Below, one piece after another: positions 18,068 to 27,466 of a DNA stretch of 64,000 nucleotides (position 1 is the stretch's first letter; each line of letters begins with the position of its first letter). Made by a program: the position numbers and the translations under genes. The notes under the pieces are model-generated. The model saw only the letters and a program-made list of their open reading frames with translations, searched no databases and was not told the DNA's origin. The stretch comes from Streptomyces griseoviridis (lineage in GTDB: Bacteria; Actinomycetota; Actinomycetes; Streptomycetales; Streptomycetaceae), in the NCBI GenBank assembly GCA_014649155.1, contig BMSM01000001.1, positions 372,001-436,000 of the forward strand, in the 5' to 3' direction.

Positions 18068-21000
18068 CCGGTCAGCACCTCTCCTCCGAAGCCAGGCACC
18101 CATGTCGCGCAGTTCTTGCACATCTTGAATTTCTTGCCCTTGGGATTGACGGTTACGAGGTCGATGTTCTTGGGATCGGCGCCGTCCTCGATCGCATGGG
18201 TGAACATCCGTGGCTCACCGCATACGCCGGGCGGACGTCCGTCGTCGCGCTGCGACTCGGCGGGCATCGCCTCGATCACGGACTTGTGGTGTCCGGACTC
18301 GGGACCGCTCTCACCGTAGTAGACCTGTCCCGTGGTCCGGTCCCGGCCCACAGTGTAGGCGCCCGGGGGGTACCCGCCTTGCTCCATCCCTGCTGCGACA
18401 TCGTGGATCCGCTGTTTGCCCAGATCCATCAACTGCTTCTTGAGGTCCGCGCCGTCGTCCGGCATCAACCCCAACGGGTCGCACCACGTCAGCGGATTGT
18501 GGACGTAGGCGTCCGGATTGGGTGACGGGCTCAGGCCGAGCGGGTCCGGAGTCGTGTAGCGGGCGGTGGCGGGATCGTAGTAGCGGTTGAGGTTGTAGTG
18601 CAGGCCGGTCTCGGGGTCGAAGTACTGGCCGGGGAAGCGCAGCGGCGTCGTCGTGGTGCTGTCGGACGGCCAGGTGGTGTCGCCCCACAGCGTGGGTACG
18701 GTCCGCCAGGCGATGGCTCCGGTGGCGGTGTCGACGAGTTCGGTCGGTGAACCGATGAGGTCGGTGACGATCGCGAAGAACCGGCGGTCGATCCGGTCCT
18801 GCGGGGTGTCGGCGGTTGCCGGGGTGGTGATCGTCTCGGTCTGGGCCAGCGGATGCCGGCCCTTGTGGTCCCAGCTCATGGTGTACGGGCCGGGCAGCCC
18901 GGGTGCGTGCGTGGTCTGCTCGGCGAGGGTCGACCCGTCCCAGGTGAACTCGGTCCGCTCCACGACCGTGACGCCGTCGTCGGCCAGGCGGTGCTTGGCG
19001 ATGCGGCGGCCGAACGGGTCGTAGCGGTAGACCCAGCGGATGCCGTCGGGCGTGGTGACGTGGGTGAGACGGTTCTCGGCGTCCCAGGTGTAGTGCCACG
19101 TCGCGGGCTTCCGCGAGAGCCGGGTGAGCCGGCGGAGCGTCGTGCGGCCGGCGGCGTCGTACGCGTAGCGGACGCGGCCGGCGCTCTCCAGCTCGGTACC
19201 GGTGTGGGTGCGAGCGCCGACCGCCGCTTCGCCGGGGCCGGTGGCGGGCCAGTGCGCCTCGGTGAGATTGCCGGCCGGGTCGTAGGCGTACCTCTCGCTC
19301 CAGGTGGCGGCCCGCACGCCGGTGACACGCCCCGCGGTGTCGAGTTGGAAGGTGCGCGCCCCGTTGAGCTGGTCGTCGACGCCGGTCAGGGCTCCGTCGA
19401 CGCGGTAGGTGAAGGCGCGGCTCTGCAGCACCGTCGGGTCGGAGCGGAGGACCTGCCCGGTCAGGCGGTGCTCGGTGTCCCAGGTGCTGTGCAGGGTGAG
19501 GCGGCCGTCCAGGACGCGTTCGCACTCGTGCCCGGCGGCGTCGTGGGCGAAGTCCAGCCGGCCGCCCGTGGTGATGAGGGAGGTGCGGCGGCCCGCCCGG
19601 TCGTAGGTCCAGGCGCTGTGGTGACCGCCGGGGGTGAGGCGGCCGGCGCGGCGGCCCACGGCGTCCAGGGTGTGGGTGAGGGTGCGGCCGTTCACGGTCT
19701 CGGTGAGCAGGCGGCCGAGGGGATCGACGGTACGGCGCAGGTCGGCGTCCGGACCGGTGGCCCGGATCAGGTGTCCCGCCGGGTCGTAGGCGTAGGTGGT
19801 GACCGCGCCGTCGCAGTCCTTCTCCACCAGGCGGCCGAGGATGTCGTAGCCGTACCGGACACGCTGCCCGGTCGGGGCGGTCCGGGTCACCACGTCGCCG
19901 GCGGCGTCGAGTTCGTAGCCGACGGTCCGGCCGTGGAAGTCGGTCTCCGACACCAGGCGTCCGGCGGCGTCGTAGCGGTACTGCCAGGACTGGCCGACGG
20001 CGTTGGTGACGGACACGAGCTGCATGTGCGCGTCGTAGCCGAAGGTGAGACGGGTGCCGTCGGGGTCGGTACGGGCGGCGACCGTCTCGAAGGGCGTGTA
20101 CTCGAACGCGGTGACCCGGCCCGCCCGGTCGGTGTGCGTGAGGAGGTTGCCCTCGGCGTCGTGACTCCAGGTCCGGACGGCACCGTCCGGGGACGTGTAC
20201 GACGTCAGTCGTCCCTCGACGGTCCAGGTCAGCCGGGTGACGCCGCCCAGTTGGTCGGTGACGGCGACGACCCGGCCGAAGGCGTCCCGGTCGTAGCGGC
20301 TCGTGGCGCCGGCCGGGTCGGTGACCTCGATCGGCATGCCGGCCGCGTCGCACCGCACGAGCGTGGTGTGGCCCAGGGCGTCGGTGACCGAGGCGAGGTG
20401 GCCGGATGCGTCATAGCCGTAGCGGGTCGTGGCGCCGGTCGGGTCGGTGACGGAGGTGCGGCGCCCGGCTTCGTCGAAGGTCTGGTGCCAGGTCCGGTCG
20501 CCGGGCCGGACGATCCGGGTGGGCCGGTGCGCGTCGCCGAAGTAGAGGGCCGTGGACTGTTCGCCGTCCGGCCGGACCACGGAGACGAGTTCGCCCGCGT
20601 CGTCGTAGGCGAGGCGAGTCGTACGGCCCAGCGGATCGGTCTGGGAGACGAGGCGGTCGTACTCGTCCCGCTCGAAGCGCGTGGTGTTGCCCAGGGGGTC
20701 GGTCTCGGCGACGATCTGGGCGTGCTCGTTGACCTCGTACCGGGTGGAGTGTCCCAGTGCGTTGGTCTCCGTGTGCACTCGGACCCCGGTGACCGGGTCG
20801 GGAGCCCCGTACGTGAACCGGAAGCGCAGCGAACCGTCCGCGCCGCCCTCCTCGACGACCCGGTCCGACTCGTCGTAGGCGTACCGGTACTGGGTGCCGT
20901 TGCGGTCGGTCCAGGACAGGACGCGGCCGTACGCGTCGTTGTCGAAGCGCAAGGGCAGGCCGGAGGAGTTGTACACCGTGTGCAGGTGGCCGTCGGCGTA

Positions 21001-22752
21001 GCCGTACTCCACCAAGGGCACGTCCTGCCCGTCCTCGCCCGCCTCGGCCAGGCGGAGCGCGGTGATCCGGTCCCCCTCGACCGTGACCAGGACCCGGTAG
21101 CCGCCGGAGTGGGTCATGCTCCGTGGTGCGCCGTCGGCGTCGTAGGCGAAGTCGACGTGGTGTCCGGACCGGTCGCGGATACGGGTGAGCAGAGCCGTCG
21201 CGCCGTCCGGGCGGCGGGTGAACTCCCGGACCAGGCCGGTGGCCGGGTCGGTCAGGAGGTAGTCACCCGACGGAGCGTCGATCGCCAGTTCCTGCCGCAC
21301 CCCGGCCGTCGCCCGCGTCGCCTCACCGGGGGCCGGATGCGGGTACGCCTGGGTGAACCGGTCCGCGCTGAGGTAGACCACGCCCTCGGCGTCGATCTCC
21401 AGCCGTTCGTCGAAGGCGCACACCCAGCGCGGCCCCATCCAGCGTCCGGCCCGGTACCCGGACTCGAAGGAGCGCTTGAACAACAGCGGCAGTGAGCCCG
21501 GCAGCGAGACGTCCATCTGCTCGATGAACATCCGCCCGGTCGCCATGTCCACCGGCTCACCGCCGGAGCAGACCGACTCCCGTGGGCGGCCCGCCTCCCG
21601 CGGGTTCCGGACCTGCTCACGGCCGTGGCCGGGCGTCGTACCCGAGGCTGTTCCCCGTCCGTCACCGCTCCCCGCGCCCGCCCTCGGACCCGTGTCGCTC
21701 CCGCCGTCCCGTCTGCTGAGGCCCTTCAGGCCGTCCGCGATCCGGTCGTCGTTCTCGCGGTGGTTGGTGGCCATCCTCTTCAGGCCGCCGGTCATGCTGT
21801 CGTCGAGGTGCCTGGCGGACCTCTTGACACCCGTCTCGATGCCGTCGATGACCTGGTCCAGCATCGCGTTGGCCGCGTCGGCGATCGCGTCCCGGCCCTT
21901 GGTCCGGCCCTGCGTCGACCTGGCGCGGGACAGTTTCCCGCCGGCCCGGTCCCGGATCTTGCCGCCGGCGCCCGCCAGTCGGGTACCGGCCCGGTCGTAG
22001 GCGTCGGGGTCCATGCTGAACCGGCCTCCGCCCGCGCCTGCGGGCGAGCTTCCGCCCCCGTTCGCGCCGGCCAGCTTCATCGCCCCGTCGACCCCGGCCT
22101 TCGCGCTGTCGACGCCCTCGCTCAGACCCTGGCGGCCCGCCTGCGCGGTCTGCCCGAGTTCGACCCCGTTCCGCACGCCGAGGGCACGGCCGCCCACCTG
22201 GACCACGAGATCGCCGGCCATGGAACCGAGAGCCTGGTACACCGGGCCCATCGCGGTCTCGATCACCCGGGAGGCGACCTCCTCGCACACCTCCTGGAAG
22301 ATGCGCTTGACCGCGATGCGGGTGGCCTGGGTCGCGGCCAGGCCACCGAGGGCCGACAGTCCGAGGGTGACCGGTGACGCGGCGACGGCCGCCGCGATCT
22401 CGGCGGCCAGGATGCCCAGCTGGGCGATGGCGGCCAGTTTGGCGCCCTCGATCAGTACGGCCACCCCGTCCAGCGCGGTCGCCGCGAGCCGGCCCGCCTC
22501 GGCGAGGTTGGCGAGGTGGGTGTCCTTGACCTTGCTCCAGTGCTTCTCCAGGGCCTGGACCGCGAGTCCCTCGTTGGCGCCGGTCAGGTCCGCGATGGCG
22601 GCATGGGCGTCGGCGGCACCGTCGTCCACGTCGTCCGCGAACCCCCGCATGGCCTGCGCCATCTCGCGGTAGTCGTCCTCGTCGACGTTCGGCCAGCTGA
22701 CACCGATCAGATCAAGGGCTTCGTCCAGGTAGCCCGGCAGCGTGACGCCCAT
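18064..22752 (-). CDS. Rhs polymorphic toxin with YwqJ-like deaminase tip
   Basis: 1562 aa. Residues 1-120 form a WXG100/CpnT-like helical secretion domain (LIGVSWPNVDEDDYREMAQA, later a Trp in LEKHWSKV). Hydrophobic helices follow to about 170, then a Gly-rich linker. From about 395 there is a DUF6531 Rhs entry domain (GEPVDMATGRMF), followed by dozens of YD repeats (e.g. YDAAGR) and the core motif YFDPETGLHYNLNRYYDP. The junction DPLGLMPDDG is near residue 1428. The last 133 residues are the toxin: CGEP (Cys about 1511) and CKNC (Cys about 1545 and 1548) provide the C-x-E and CxxC zinc/catalytic motifs of YwqJ-type deaminases. ATG at 22752 has GGGGGA upstream. Probably exported by a type VII-like route and used between competing cells. 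Confidence 0.9.
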   Translation of the reverse strand: MGVTLPGYLDEALDLIGVSWPNVDEDDYREMAQAMRGFADDVDDGAADAHAAIADLTGANEGLAVQALEKHWSKVKDTHLANLAEAGRLAATALDGVAVLIEGAKLAAIAQLGILAAEIAAAVAASPVTLGLSALGGLAATQATRIAVKRIFQEVCEEVASRVIETAMGPVYQALGSMAGDLVVQVGGRALGVRNGVELGQTAQAGRQGLSEGVDSAKAGVDGAMKLAGANGGGSSPAGAGGGRFSMDPDAYDRAGTRLAGAGGKIRDRAGGKLSRARSTQGRTKGRDAIADAANAMLDQVIDGIETGVKRSARHLDDSMTGGLKRMATNHRENDDRIADGLKGLSRRDGGSDTGPRAGAGSGDGRGTASGTTPGHGREQVRNPREAGRPRESVCSGGEPVDMATGRMFIEQMDVSLPGSLPLLFKRSFESGYRAGRWMGPRWVCAFDERLEIDAEGVVYLSADRFTQAYPHPAPGEATRATAGVRQELAIDAPSGDYLLTDPATGLVREFTRRPDGATALLTRIRDRSGHHVDFAYDADGAPRSMTHSGGYRVLVTVEGDRITALRLAEAGEDGQDVPLVEYGYADGHLHTVYNSSGLPLRFDNDAYGRVLSWTDRNGTQYRYAYDESDRVVEEGGADGSLRFRFTYGAPDPVTGVRVHTETNALGHSTRYEVNEHAQIVAETDPLGNTTRFERDEYDRLVSQTDPLGRTTRLAYDDAGELVSVVRPDGEQSTALYFGDAHRPTRIVRPGDRTWHQTFDEAGRRTSVTDPTGATTRYGYDASGHLASVTDALGHTTLVRCDAAGMPIEVTDPAGATSRYDRDAFGRVVAVTDQLGGVTRLTWTVEGRLTSYTSPDGAVRTWSHDAEGNLLTHTDRAGRVTAFEYTPFETVAARTDPDGTRLTFGYDAHMQLVSVTNAVGQSWQYRYDAAGRLVSETDFHGRTVGYELDAAGDVVTRTAPTGQRVRYGYDILGRLVEKDCDGAVTTYAYDPAGHLIRATGPDADLRRTVDPLGRLLTETVNGRTLTHTLDAVGRRAGRLTPGGHHSAWTYDRAGRRTSLITTGGRLDFAHDAAGHECERVLDGRLTLHSTWDTEHRLTGQVLRSDPTVLQSRAFTYRVDGALTGVDDQLNGARTFQLDTAGRVTGVRAATWSERYAYDPAGNLTEAHWPATGPGEAAVGARTHTGTELESAGRVRYAYDAAGRTTLRRLTRLSRKPATWHYTWDAENRLTHVTTPDGIRWVYRYDPFGRRIAKHRLADDGVTVVERTEFTWDGSTLAEQTTHAPGLPGPYTMSWDHKGRHPLAQTETITTPATADTPQDRIDRRFFAIVTDLIGSPTELVDTATGAIAWRTVPTLWGDTTWPSDSTTTTPLRFPGQYFDPETGLHYNLNRYYDPATARYTTPDPLGLSPSPNPDAYVHNPLTWCDPLGLMPDDGADLKKQLMDLGKQRIHDVAAGMEQGGYPPGAYTVGRDRTTGQVYYGESGPESGHHKSVIEAMPAESQRDDGRPPGVCGEPRMFTHAIEDGADPKNIDLVTVNPKGKKFKMCKNCATWVPGFGGEVLTG

Positions 22753-22860
22753 GAGATCCCCCGTCCCGGCCCCGTCCACGGCCGGCATCCACATCACCGA
22801 ACGGATCGGTGAGCCTACAGAAAGTCAGGGGCGCGTGGTGGGCCAGTACTCGATCCGGCC

Positions 22861-24147
22861 CTACCGCACCGCCCCCACCGCCACCCCCACGATCCCCCGC
22901 ACCTGCCCCACGATGTCCCGCCGGTTCGTCTCGAACTCCGGGTCCGTGACCTCCGTGGTGTCGTCCGGGGCGAACTGGAGTACCGGGGTGTGGACGTGGC
23001 CGCCGGGGAGGCGGTCGCGGAGGCCCAGGCGGTCGCGGAGGAGCGTCGCGCGGTAGGCGATCTCGTTGGAGAGGTAGTCCCCGCCGCCCCCGGCCCGTGC
23101 CGCCGAACCCGGTGTGGGCCCGTCGGGGCGTACGACCGGCCCGGTGCCGCCCGCCGGGATCTCGGTCACGCTGGTGTTGTCGTAGACCGGGAACCGGCCC
23201 GTGTCCGCCGCCACGATCTCCCGGTACGGCAGTGTGGTCGTCGTCCACTGGGGCTGGGTGGCCGGGTCGGAGACCGGGGCGAGGCCGGTGCGCGAAACGT
23301 TCGCGTTGTCCGCGAAGCCGCCCCGCCACGCCCCGTTGGTCCGCTCCACGTCGAACCGGCCCACCCGGCCCTGGCTCACCGTCATGAACAGGTCGGCCTT
23401 CGGCAGGTGCGGCCGCAGCGTCCGCTCCACCTCGCCGGCCGCGAAGTCGTCCCAGCGGACCGGGAAGACGGCCGTCTCCACCCGGGCCGGGCCGGCCGCC
23501 GTCTCGATCACCGTGCCGTCCAGTGCCAGCGCGGACGCCCCGGAGGGGTTGGAGATGCGGATGTCCCGGTCCAGGGTGAACGGGTCGAAGCCGGTGACCA
23601 GGACCCGCTTCAGCCCACCCTCGGCGCCCGGGAGCCGGATGTCGGACTGCCCTCGCGTGGTCCGTTCCAGCGCCTCCAGCAGCCGGTCGCGCTGACGCTC
23701 CGTCAGCGAGAAGCCGGGCTGCAGGCCCCGCACCTCCCGCGTCATCCCCAACCGCGCCCAGTAAAGCGGCCGGTCGTCGTCCACCGGCAGGTCCCCGGCG
23801 ACCGGGCCGCGCCCCTGGGCCCGGTCCACCGCCCGCCGCCACAGCGCCGACCCCTGCCGTACGGCCACCCGCCGGGCCTCCTCGTAGGAGCCGGCCCGCT
23901 CCAGCGCGCGGGCGAACGCCGGGGCCACCGCGTCGAATCCGGAGCGCCGCAGGATCTCCTGCGGGACCGCCCTGTCCAGCCGCTGTTCCTCCACCGTGGC
24001 CGCCGAGGCCGGAGCCGAAGGGGCCGTGGCTCCCGGAGCCACCCCCGGCGCCGCCTGCGCCACCCCCGTCACCGAGAGCCCCGTCACCGAGAGCCCCGAC
24101 ACCGCAGCCAGGGCGAGTCCACTGATCCGTACGCCTATGCCGGTCAT
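22861..24147 (-). CDS. Exported pyroglutamyl-peptidase-like protein with Ser in place of catalytic Cys
   Basis: 428 aa, twice the size of cytosolic Pcp enzymes. A Sec-type signal (GVRISGLALAAVSGLSVTG ending AQAA) is followed by a helical domain and, from about residue 185, a C15-peptidase-like domain beginning KRVLVTGFDPF. The catalytic Glu is visible in GRFDVERTNGAW and the catalytic His in GGHVHTPVLQF. Where Pcp has YLCN, this protein has YLSN (Ser about 360), so thiol catalysis is lost or changed. ATG at 24147 is taken; GTG at 24162 is possible and neither has a strong ribosome site. Could be a binding protein or a serine variant. Confidence 0.8.
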   Translation of the reverse strand: MTGIGVRISGLALAAVSGLSVTGLSVTGVAQAAPGVAPGATAPSAPASAATVEEQRLDRAVPQEILRRSGFDAVAPAFARALERAGSYEEARRVAVRQGSALWRRAVDRAQGRGPVAGDLPVDDDRPLYWARLGMTREVRGLQPGFSLTERQRDRLLEALERTTRGQSDIRLPGAEGGLKRVLVTGFDPFTLDRDIRISNPSGASALALDGTVIETAAGPARVETAVFPVRWDDFAAGEVERTLRPHLPKADLFMTVSQGRVGRFDVERTNGAWRGGFADNANVSRTGLAPVSDPATQPQWTTTTLPYREIVAADTGRFPVYDNTSVTEIPAGGTGPVVRPDGPTPGSAARAGGGGDYLSNEIAYRATLLRDRLGLRDRLPGGHVHTPVLQFAPDDTTEVTDPEFETNRRDIVGQVRGIVGVAVGAVR

Positions 24148-24195
24148 GGTCGGCAGTATCACGTGACGGAAGTGGCCCGCGCTACGGCGCCCGCC

Positions 24196-24783
24196 TCAGG
24201 AGCCGCCGGGGGAGCCGTCCGGTGCCCCGCCCAGCAGCGCCAGGAAGTCCCGGAACGCCTCCGCCATGTCCACCGACCCCGGGTCCAGCAGCCACTGGTA
24301 CTGCAACCCGTCCAGCATCGCCACCACCAGCGGCGCCGCCCGCTCCGGTGTCAGTCCGCCCGGCAGCCGCTCGCCGTACTCGGCGCGCAGCACCTCCGCC
24401 ATCGACTCCCGGACCCGCCCGTACCGTTCGGTGAAGAAGCCGCGCGCCGGGTGCCCCTCCGTGACGCTCTCGCCGAGCAGCGCGGAGAAGGTCTGGATGA
24501 CGCCGGGCCGCATCGCGTTGTACTCGACGAGCGAGGCCAGCAGGTCGAGGCGGAGCCGCCCGGCCGGCAGCGCGTCCCAGCGGTCCCGTTCCTCCAGGAC
24601 CGCGACCAGCAGCGCCTCCTTGGTGGGGAAGTGGTGCATCAGCCCTTGCTGGGTGAGCCCGACCCGCTCGGCGACGGCGGCCAGGCTCGCGCCCCGGTAC
24701 CCCCGTTCCGCGATCACCTCCAGGGCGGCCCGCACGATCTCCGCGCGCCGTTCGGTTCCCCGGCCCCTGGCCCTGCTGGTCAT
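24196..24783 (-). CDS. TetR-family transcriptional regulator
   Basis: 195 aa. DNA-binding part: ERRAEIVRAALEVIAERGYRGASLAAVAERVGLTQQGLMHHFPTKEALLVAVLEERD. The C-terminal helices form a TetR_C ligand domain (RPGVIQTFSALLGESVTEGHPARGFFTERYGRVRESMAEVL). ATG at 24783 with GGTGA at about -8 is preferred over ATG at 24801, which lacks a ribosome site. It is divergent from the GH3 glycosidase (24905) and probably represses it. Confidence 0.92.
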   Translation of the reverse strand: MTSRARGRGTERRAEIVRAALEVIAERGYRGASLAAVAERVGLTQQGLMHHFPTKEALLVAVLEERDRWDALPAGRLRLDLLASLVEYNAMRPGVIQTFSALLGESVTEGHPARGFFTERYGRVRESMAEVLRAEYGERLPGGLTPERAAPLVVAMLDGLQYQWLLDPGSVDMAEAFRDFLALLGGAPDGSPGGS

Positions 24784-24904
24784 GGCGTCACCGTACGACA
24801 TGCGGGCGATCTGAAAGTAACGTACGAATAACGGAACCTACCGATCACCAGGGAGCGGGGGCAGGATGAAAGGCATCCGGAACGGCTCGGCGAGGAGGCA
24901 CGCG

Positions 24905-27367
24905 GTGACGGAGACAGCGGCGACCGGTACAGAGGCGCACGGCGAGGCACACGCGGAGGCGGAGACCGAGGCGGCCGTCGAGGCGGCCCTCGGCGGGCTC
25001 GACCTGGACGCCAAGGCGCGGCTGCTGGGCGGCCGGGACATGTGGACGCTGCCCGCGCTGCCGGAGATCGGCCTGGACTCCCTGGTGATGTCCGACGGCC
25101 CGATCGGTGTCCGCGGCACCCGCTGGACCGCCGCCGACCCCTCCGTCGCCCTGCCCTCGCCGACCGCGCTGGCCGCCGCCTGGGACCCGGAGCTGGCCCG
25201 CCGCGCCGGGGTGCTGCTCGCCCAGGAGGCCCGCCGCAAGGGCGTCCACGTCCTCCTCGCCCCCACGGTCAACCTGCACCGCTCCCCGCTCGGCGGACGC
25301 CACTTCGAGGCGTACAGCGAGGACCCGTACCTCACCGGGCGGATCGGCGCGGGCTATGTGACCGGCGTCCAGTCCGGCGGCGTCGCCACCACGGTGAAGC
25401 ACTTCGCCGCCAACGACGCCGAGACCGACCGCTTCACCGTGAACAACGTCGTCTCCGACCGCGTCCTGCGCGAGCTGTACCTCGCCCCCTTCGAGGCGAT
25501 CGTCGCCGAGGCCCGCCCCTGGGGCATCATGACCGCCTACAACACGGTCAACGGCGTGCGGATGACCGAGCACCACCACCTGGTCAACGAGATCGCGCGC
25601 GGCGAGTGGGGCTTCGACGGCTTCAACGTCTCCGACTGGACCGCCGCCCGCTCCACCACCGGCGCCATCGAGGGCGGCCTCGACGCGGCCATGCCCGGCC
25701 CGCGCTCCGTGTACGGGGAGGCCCTGGCCCGCGCCGTGCGCGACGGCCGGGTCGCGGAGGCCACGGTCGACGCGGCCGTACGCAACGTCCTGCGGCTCGC
25801 CGCCCGGGTCGGCGCCCTCCGGGGCGCCCCGCCGGCCGTCCCCTGCCTCCCGGCCCCCGTGGACGGCGCCGCCCTGGCCCGCGAGATCGCCCGCCGCTCC
25901 TTCGTCCTGGTCCGCAACGAGAACGGGGCGCTCCCGCTCAAGGCCGGCACCGTCGCCCTCACCGGCGCCGCCGCCCGCGACGCCCGGGTCCTCGGCGGCG
26001 GCTCCGCCACCGTCTTCCCCGACCACGTCGTCTCCCCGCTCGACGGCCTCACCGCCGCCCTCCCCGAGGGCACCCTCACCTACACCGTCGGCGCCGACCC
26101 GAACACCGAACTCGCCGTCGCCGGCCGGGGCTTCACCCTGCGCGCCGTCTGCCGCGACGCGGACGGGCGGACCCTCGGCACCGCCGACGCCCCCAGCGGC
26201 CACGTCCAGTGGATGGGCGACGACCTCCCCGACGGCGTCACCCACGACACCCTGCACACCGTCGACCTCACCGGCACCTTCACCCCGCGCGAGAGCGGCA
26301 CCCACACCTTCGGCATCAAGGGCCTCGGCGCCTTCACCCTCACCGTCGACGGCACCACGTACTTCGACGACGTGCAGCGCCCCGTCAAGGACGACCCGTT
26401 CCTGTCCTTCTTCGGAGCCCCCGAACCCCGCGCCGAGGTCGAGCTGACCGCCGGCCGGCCGGTCGAGGTGAGCCTGCGCCACACCGTCGCCCTCCCCGAC
26501 GACATGCCGCTGAAGGTCGTCACCTTCGCCCTCTGCCACGCCGAACCCGTCCGCGACCCCGACGAACTGATCGCCGAGGCCGCCCGCGCCGCCGGTGCCG
26601 CCGACACCGCCGTGGTCGTCGTCGCCACCACCGAACGCGTCGAGTCCGAGGGCTTCGACCGCACCGACCTGCGCCTGCCCGGCCGCCAGGACGACCTGGT
26701 CCGCGCCGTCGCCGCCGCCAACCCGAACACCGTCGTGGTCGTCAACGCCGGCTCCCCGGTCGAACTGCCCTGGCGCGACGAGGTCGCCGCCGTGCTGCTG
26801 ACCTGGTTCCCCGGCCAGGAGGGCGGCGCCGCCCTCGCCGACGTCCTGACCGGCGCCCACGAGCCCGGCGGCCGGCTCCCCACCACCTGGGGCGCCCTCG
26901 CCGACGCCCCCGTCACCCAGGTCGTCCCCGAGGACGGCGAACTGCACTACACCGAGGGCGTCTTCATCGGCTACCGCGCCTGGGAGCGCGCGGGCCGCAC
27001 CCCCGCCTACCCCTTCGGGCACGGCCTCGGCTACACCGACTGGACCTACGAGTCCCTCCAGGTCACCGGTACGACCGTCAAGGTCCGCCTGCGCAACACC
27101 GGTGACCGGCACGGCCGCGAGGTCGTCCAGCTCTACCTCGCCCCCGCCGCCCCCGACCCGGCCCGCCCCGCCCGCTGGCTCGCCGGGTTCGCCGGCGTCG
27201 AGGCCGCCCCCGGCGAGCGCGCCGAGGTCACCGTCACCCTCCCGCGCCGCGCCTTCGAGGTCTGGGACGAGGCGGCGGGCGCCTGGTCGTTTGTGAAGGG
27301 TTCGTACGAACTCCAGGCCGGCCGCTCGATCACCGACCGCCGCATCACCGCGCCGATTACCGTCTGA
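24905..27367 (+). CDS. Glycoside hydrolase family 3 (beta-glucosidase type) with PA14 insert
   Basis: 820 aa, no signal peptide, so likely cytosolic. Barrel domain: MSDGPIGVRG, VNLHRSPLGGRHFEAYSEDPYLTG, VKHFAANDAE and the nucleophile in FNVSDWTA (Asp244). The alpha/beta sandwich follows, interrupted by a PA14-like segment (about residues 390-520, GTFTPRESGTHTFGIKG), then PFGHGLGYT and a fibronectin-III-like tail. Such proteins remove terminal beta-glucose, -xylose or similar residues. GTG at 24905 is preferred over ATG at 24866 because AGGAGG (24893-24898) sits 6 bases before it. A perfect terminator follows. Confidence 0.95.
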   Translation: MTETAATGTEAHGEAHAEAETEAAVEAALGGLDLDAKARLLGGRDMWTLPALPEIGLDSLVMSDGPIGVRGTRWTAADPSVALPSPTALAAAWDPELARRAGVLLAQEARRKGVHVLLAPTVNLHRSPLGGRHFEAYSEDPYLTGRIGAGYVTGVQSGGVATTVKHFAANDAETDRFTVNNVVSDRVLRELYLAPFEAIVAEARPWGIMTAYNTVNGVRMTEHHHLVNEIARGEWGFDGFNVSDWTAARSTTGAIEGGLDAAMPGPRSVYGEALARAVRDGRVAEATVDAAVRNVLRLAARVGALRGAPPAVPCLPAPVDGAALAREIARRSFVLVRNENGALPLKAGTVALTGAAARDARVLGGGSATVFPDHVVSPLDGLTAALPEGTLTYTVGADPNTELAVAGRGFTLRAVCRDADGRTLGTADAPSGHVQWMGDDLPDGVTHDTLHTVDLTGTFTPRESGTHTFGIKGLGAFTLTVDGTTYFDDVQRPVKDDPFLSFFGAPEPRAEVELTAGRPVEVSLRHTVALPDDMPLKVVTFALCHAEPVRDPDELIAEAARAAGAADTAVVVVATTERVESEGFDRTDLRLPGRQDDLVRAVAAANPNTVVVVNAGSPVELPWRDEVAAVLLTWFPGQEGGAALADVLTGAHEPGGRLPTTWGALADAPVTQVVPEDGELHYTEGVFIGYRAWERAGRTPAYPFGHGLGYTDWTYESLQVTGTTVKVRLRNTGDRHGREVVQLYLAPAAPDPARPARWLAGFAGVEAAPGERAEVTVTLPRRAFEVWDEAAGAWSFVKGSYELQAGRSITDRRITAPITV

Positions 27368-27371
27368 GACC

Positions 27372-27406
27372 AGCCCCGGCCCGGACCTGACGACCGGGCC
27401 GGGGCT
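27372..27406. terminator. Bidirectional terminator between GH3 and galM
   Basis: AGCCCCGGCCCGG and its exact complement form a 13-bp stem with a 9-base loop. It lies between two convergent genes and could end both transcripts. Confidence 0.85.
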
Positions 27407-27466
27407 CACCTGCGCCCACCGGATCACGAGAGAACCCGCGGAGCACCGCACGAAGGGGCCCGCGGA

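Noticed and set aside
18853..21495. 880-codon open frame antisense to the Rhs gene
   Set aside because: Low-complexity Val/Gly/Asp/Arg protein with no domains; typical open antisense frame of high-G+C DNA, while the Rhs frame carries clear motifs.
24866..24904. ATG at 24866 as the GH3 start
   Set aside because: Its purine-rich site is too close, while AGGAGG sits at the right distance before GTG 24905.
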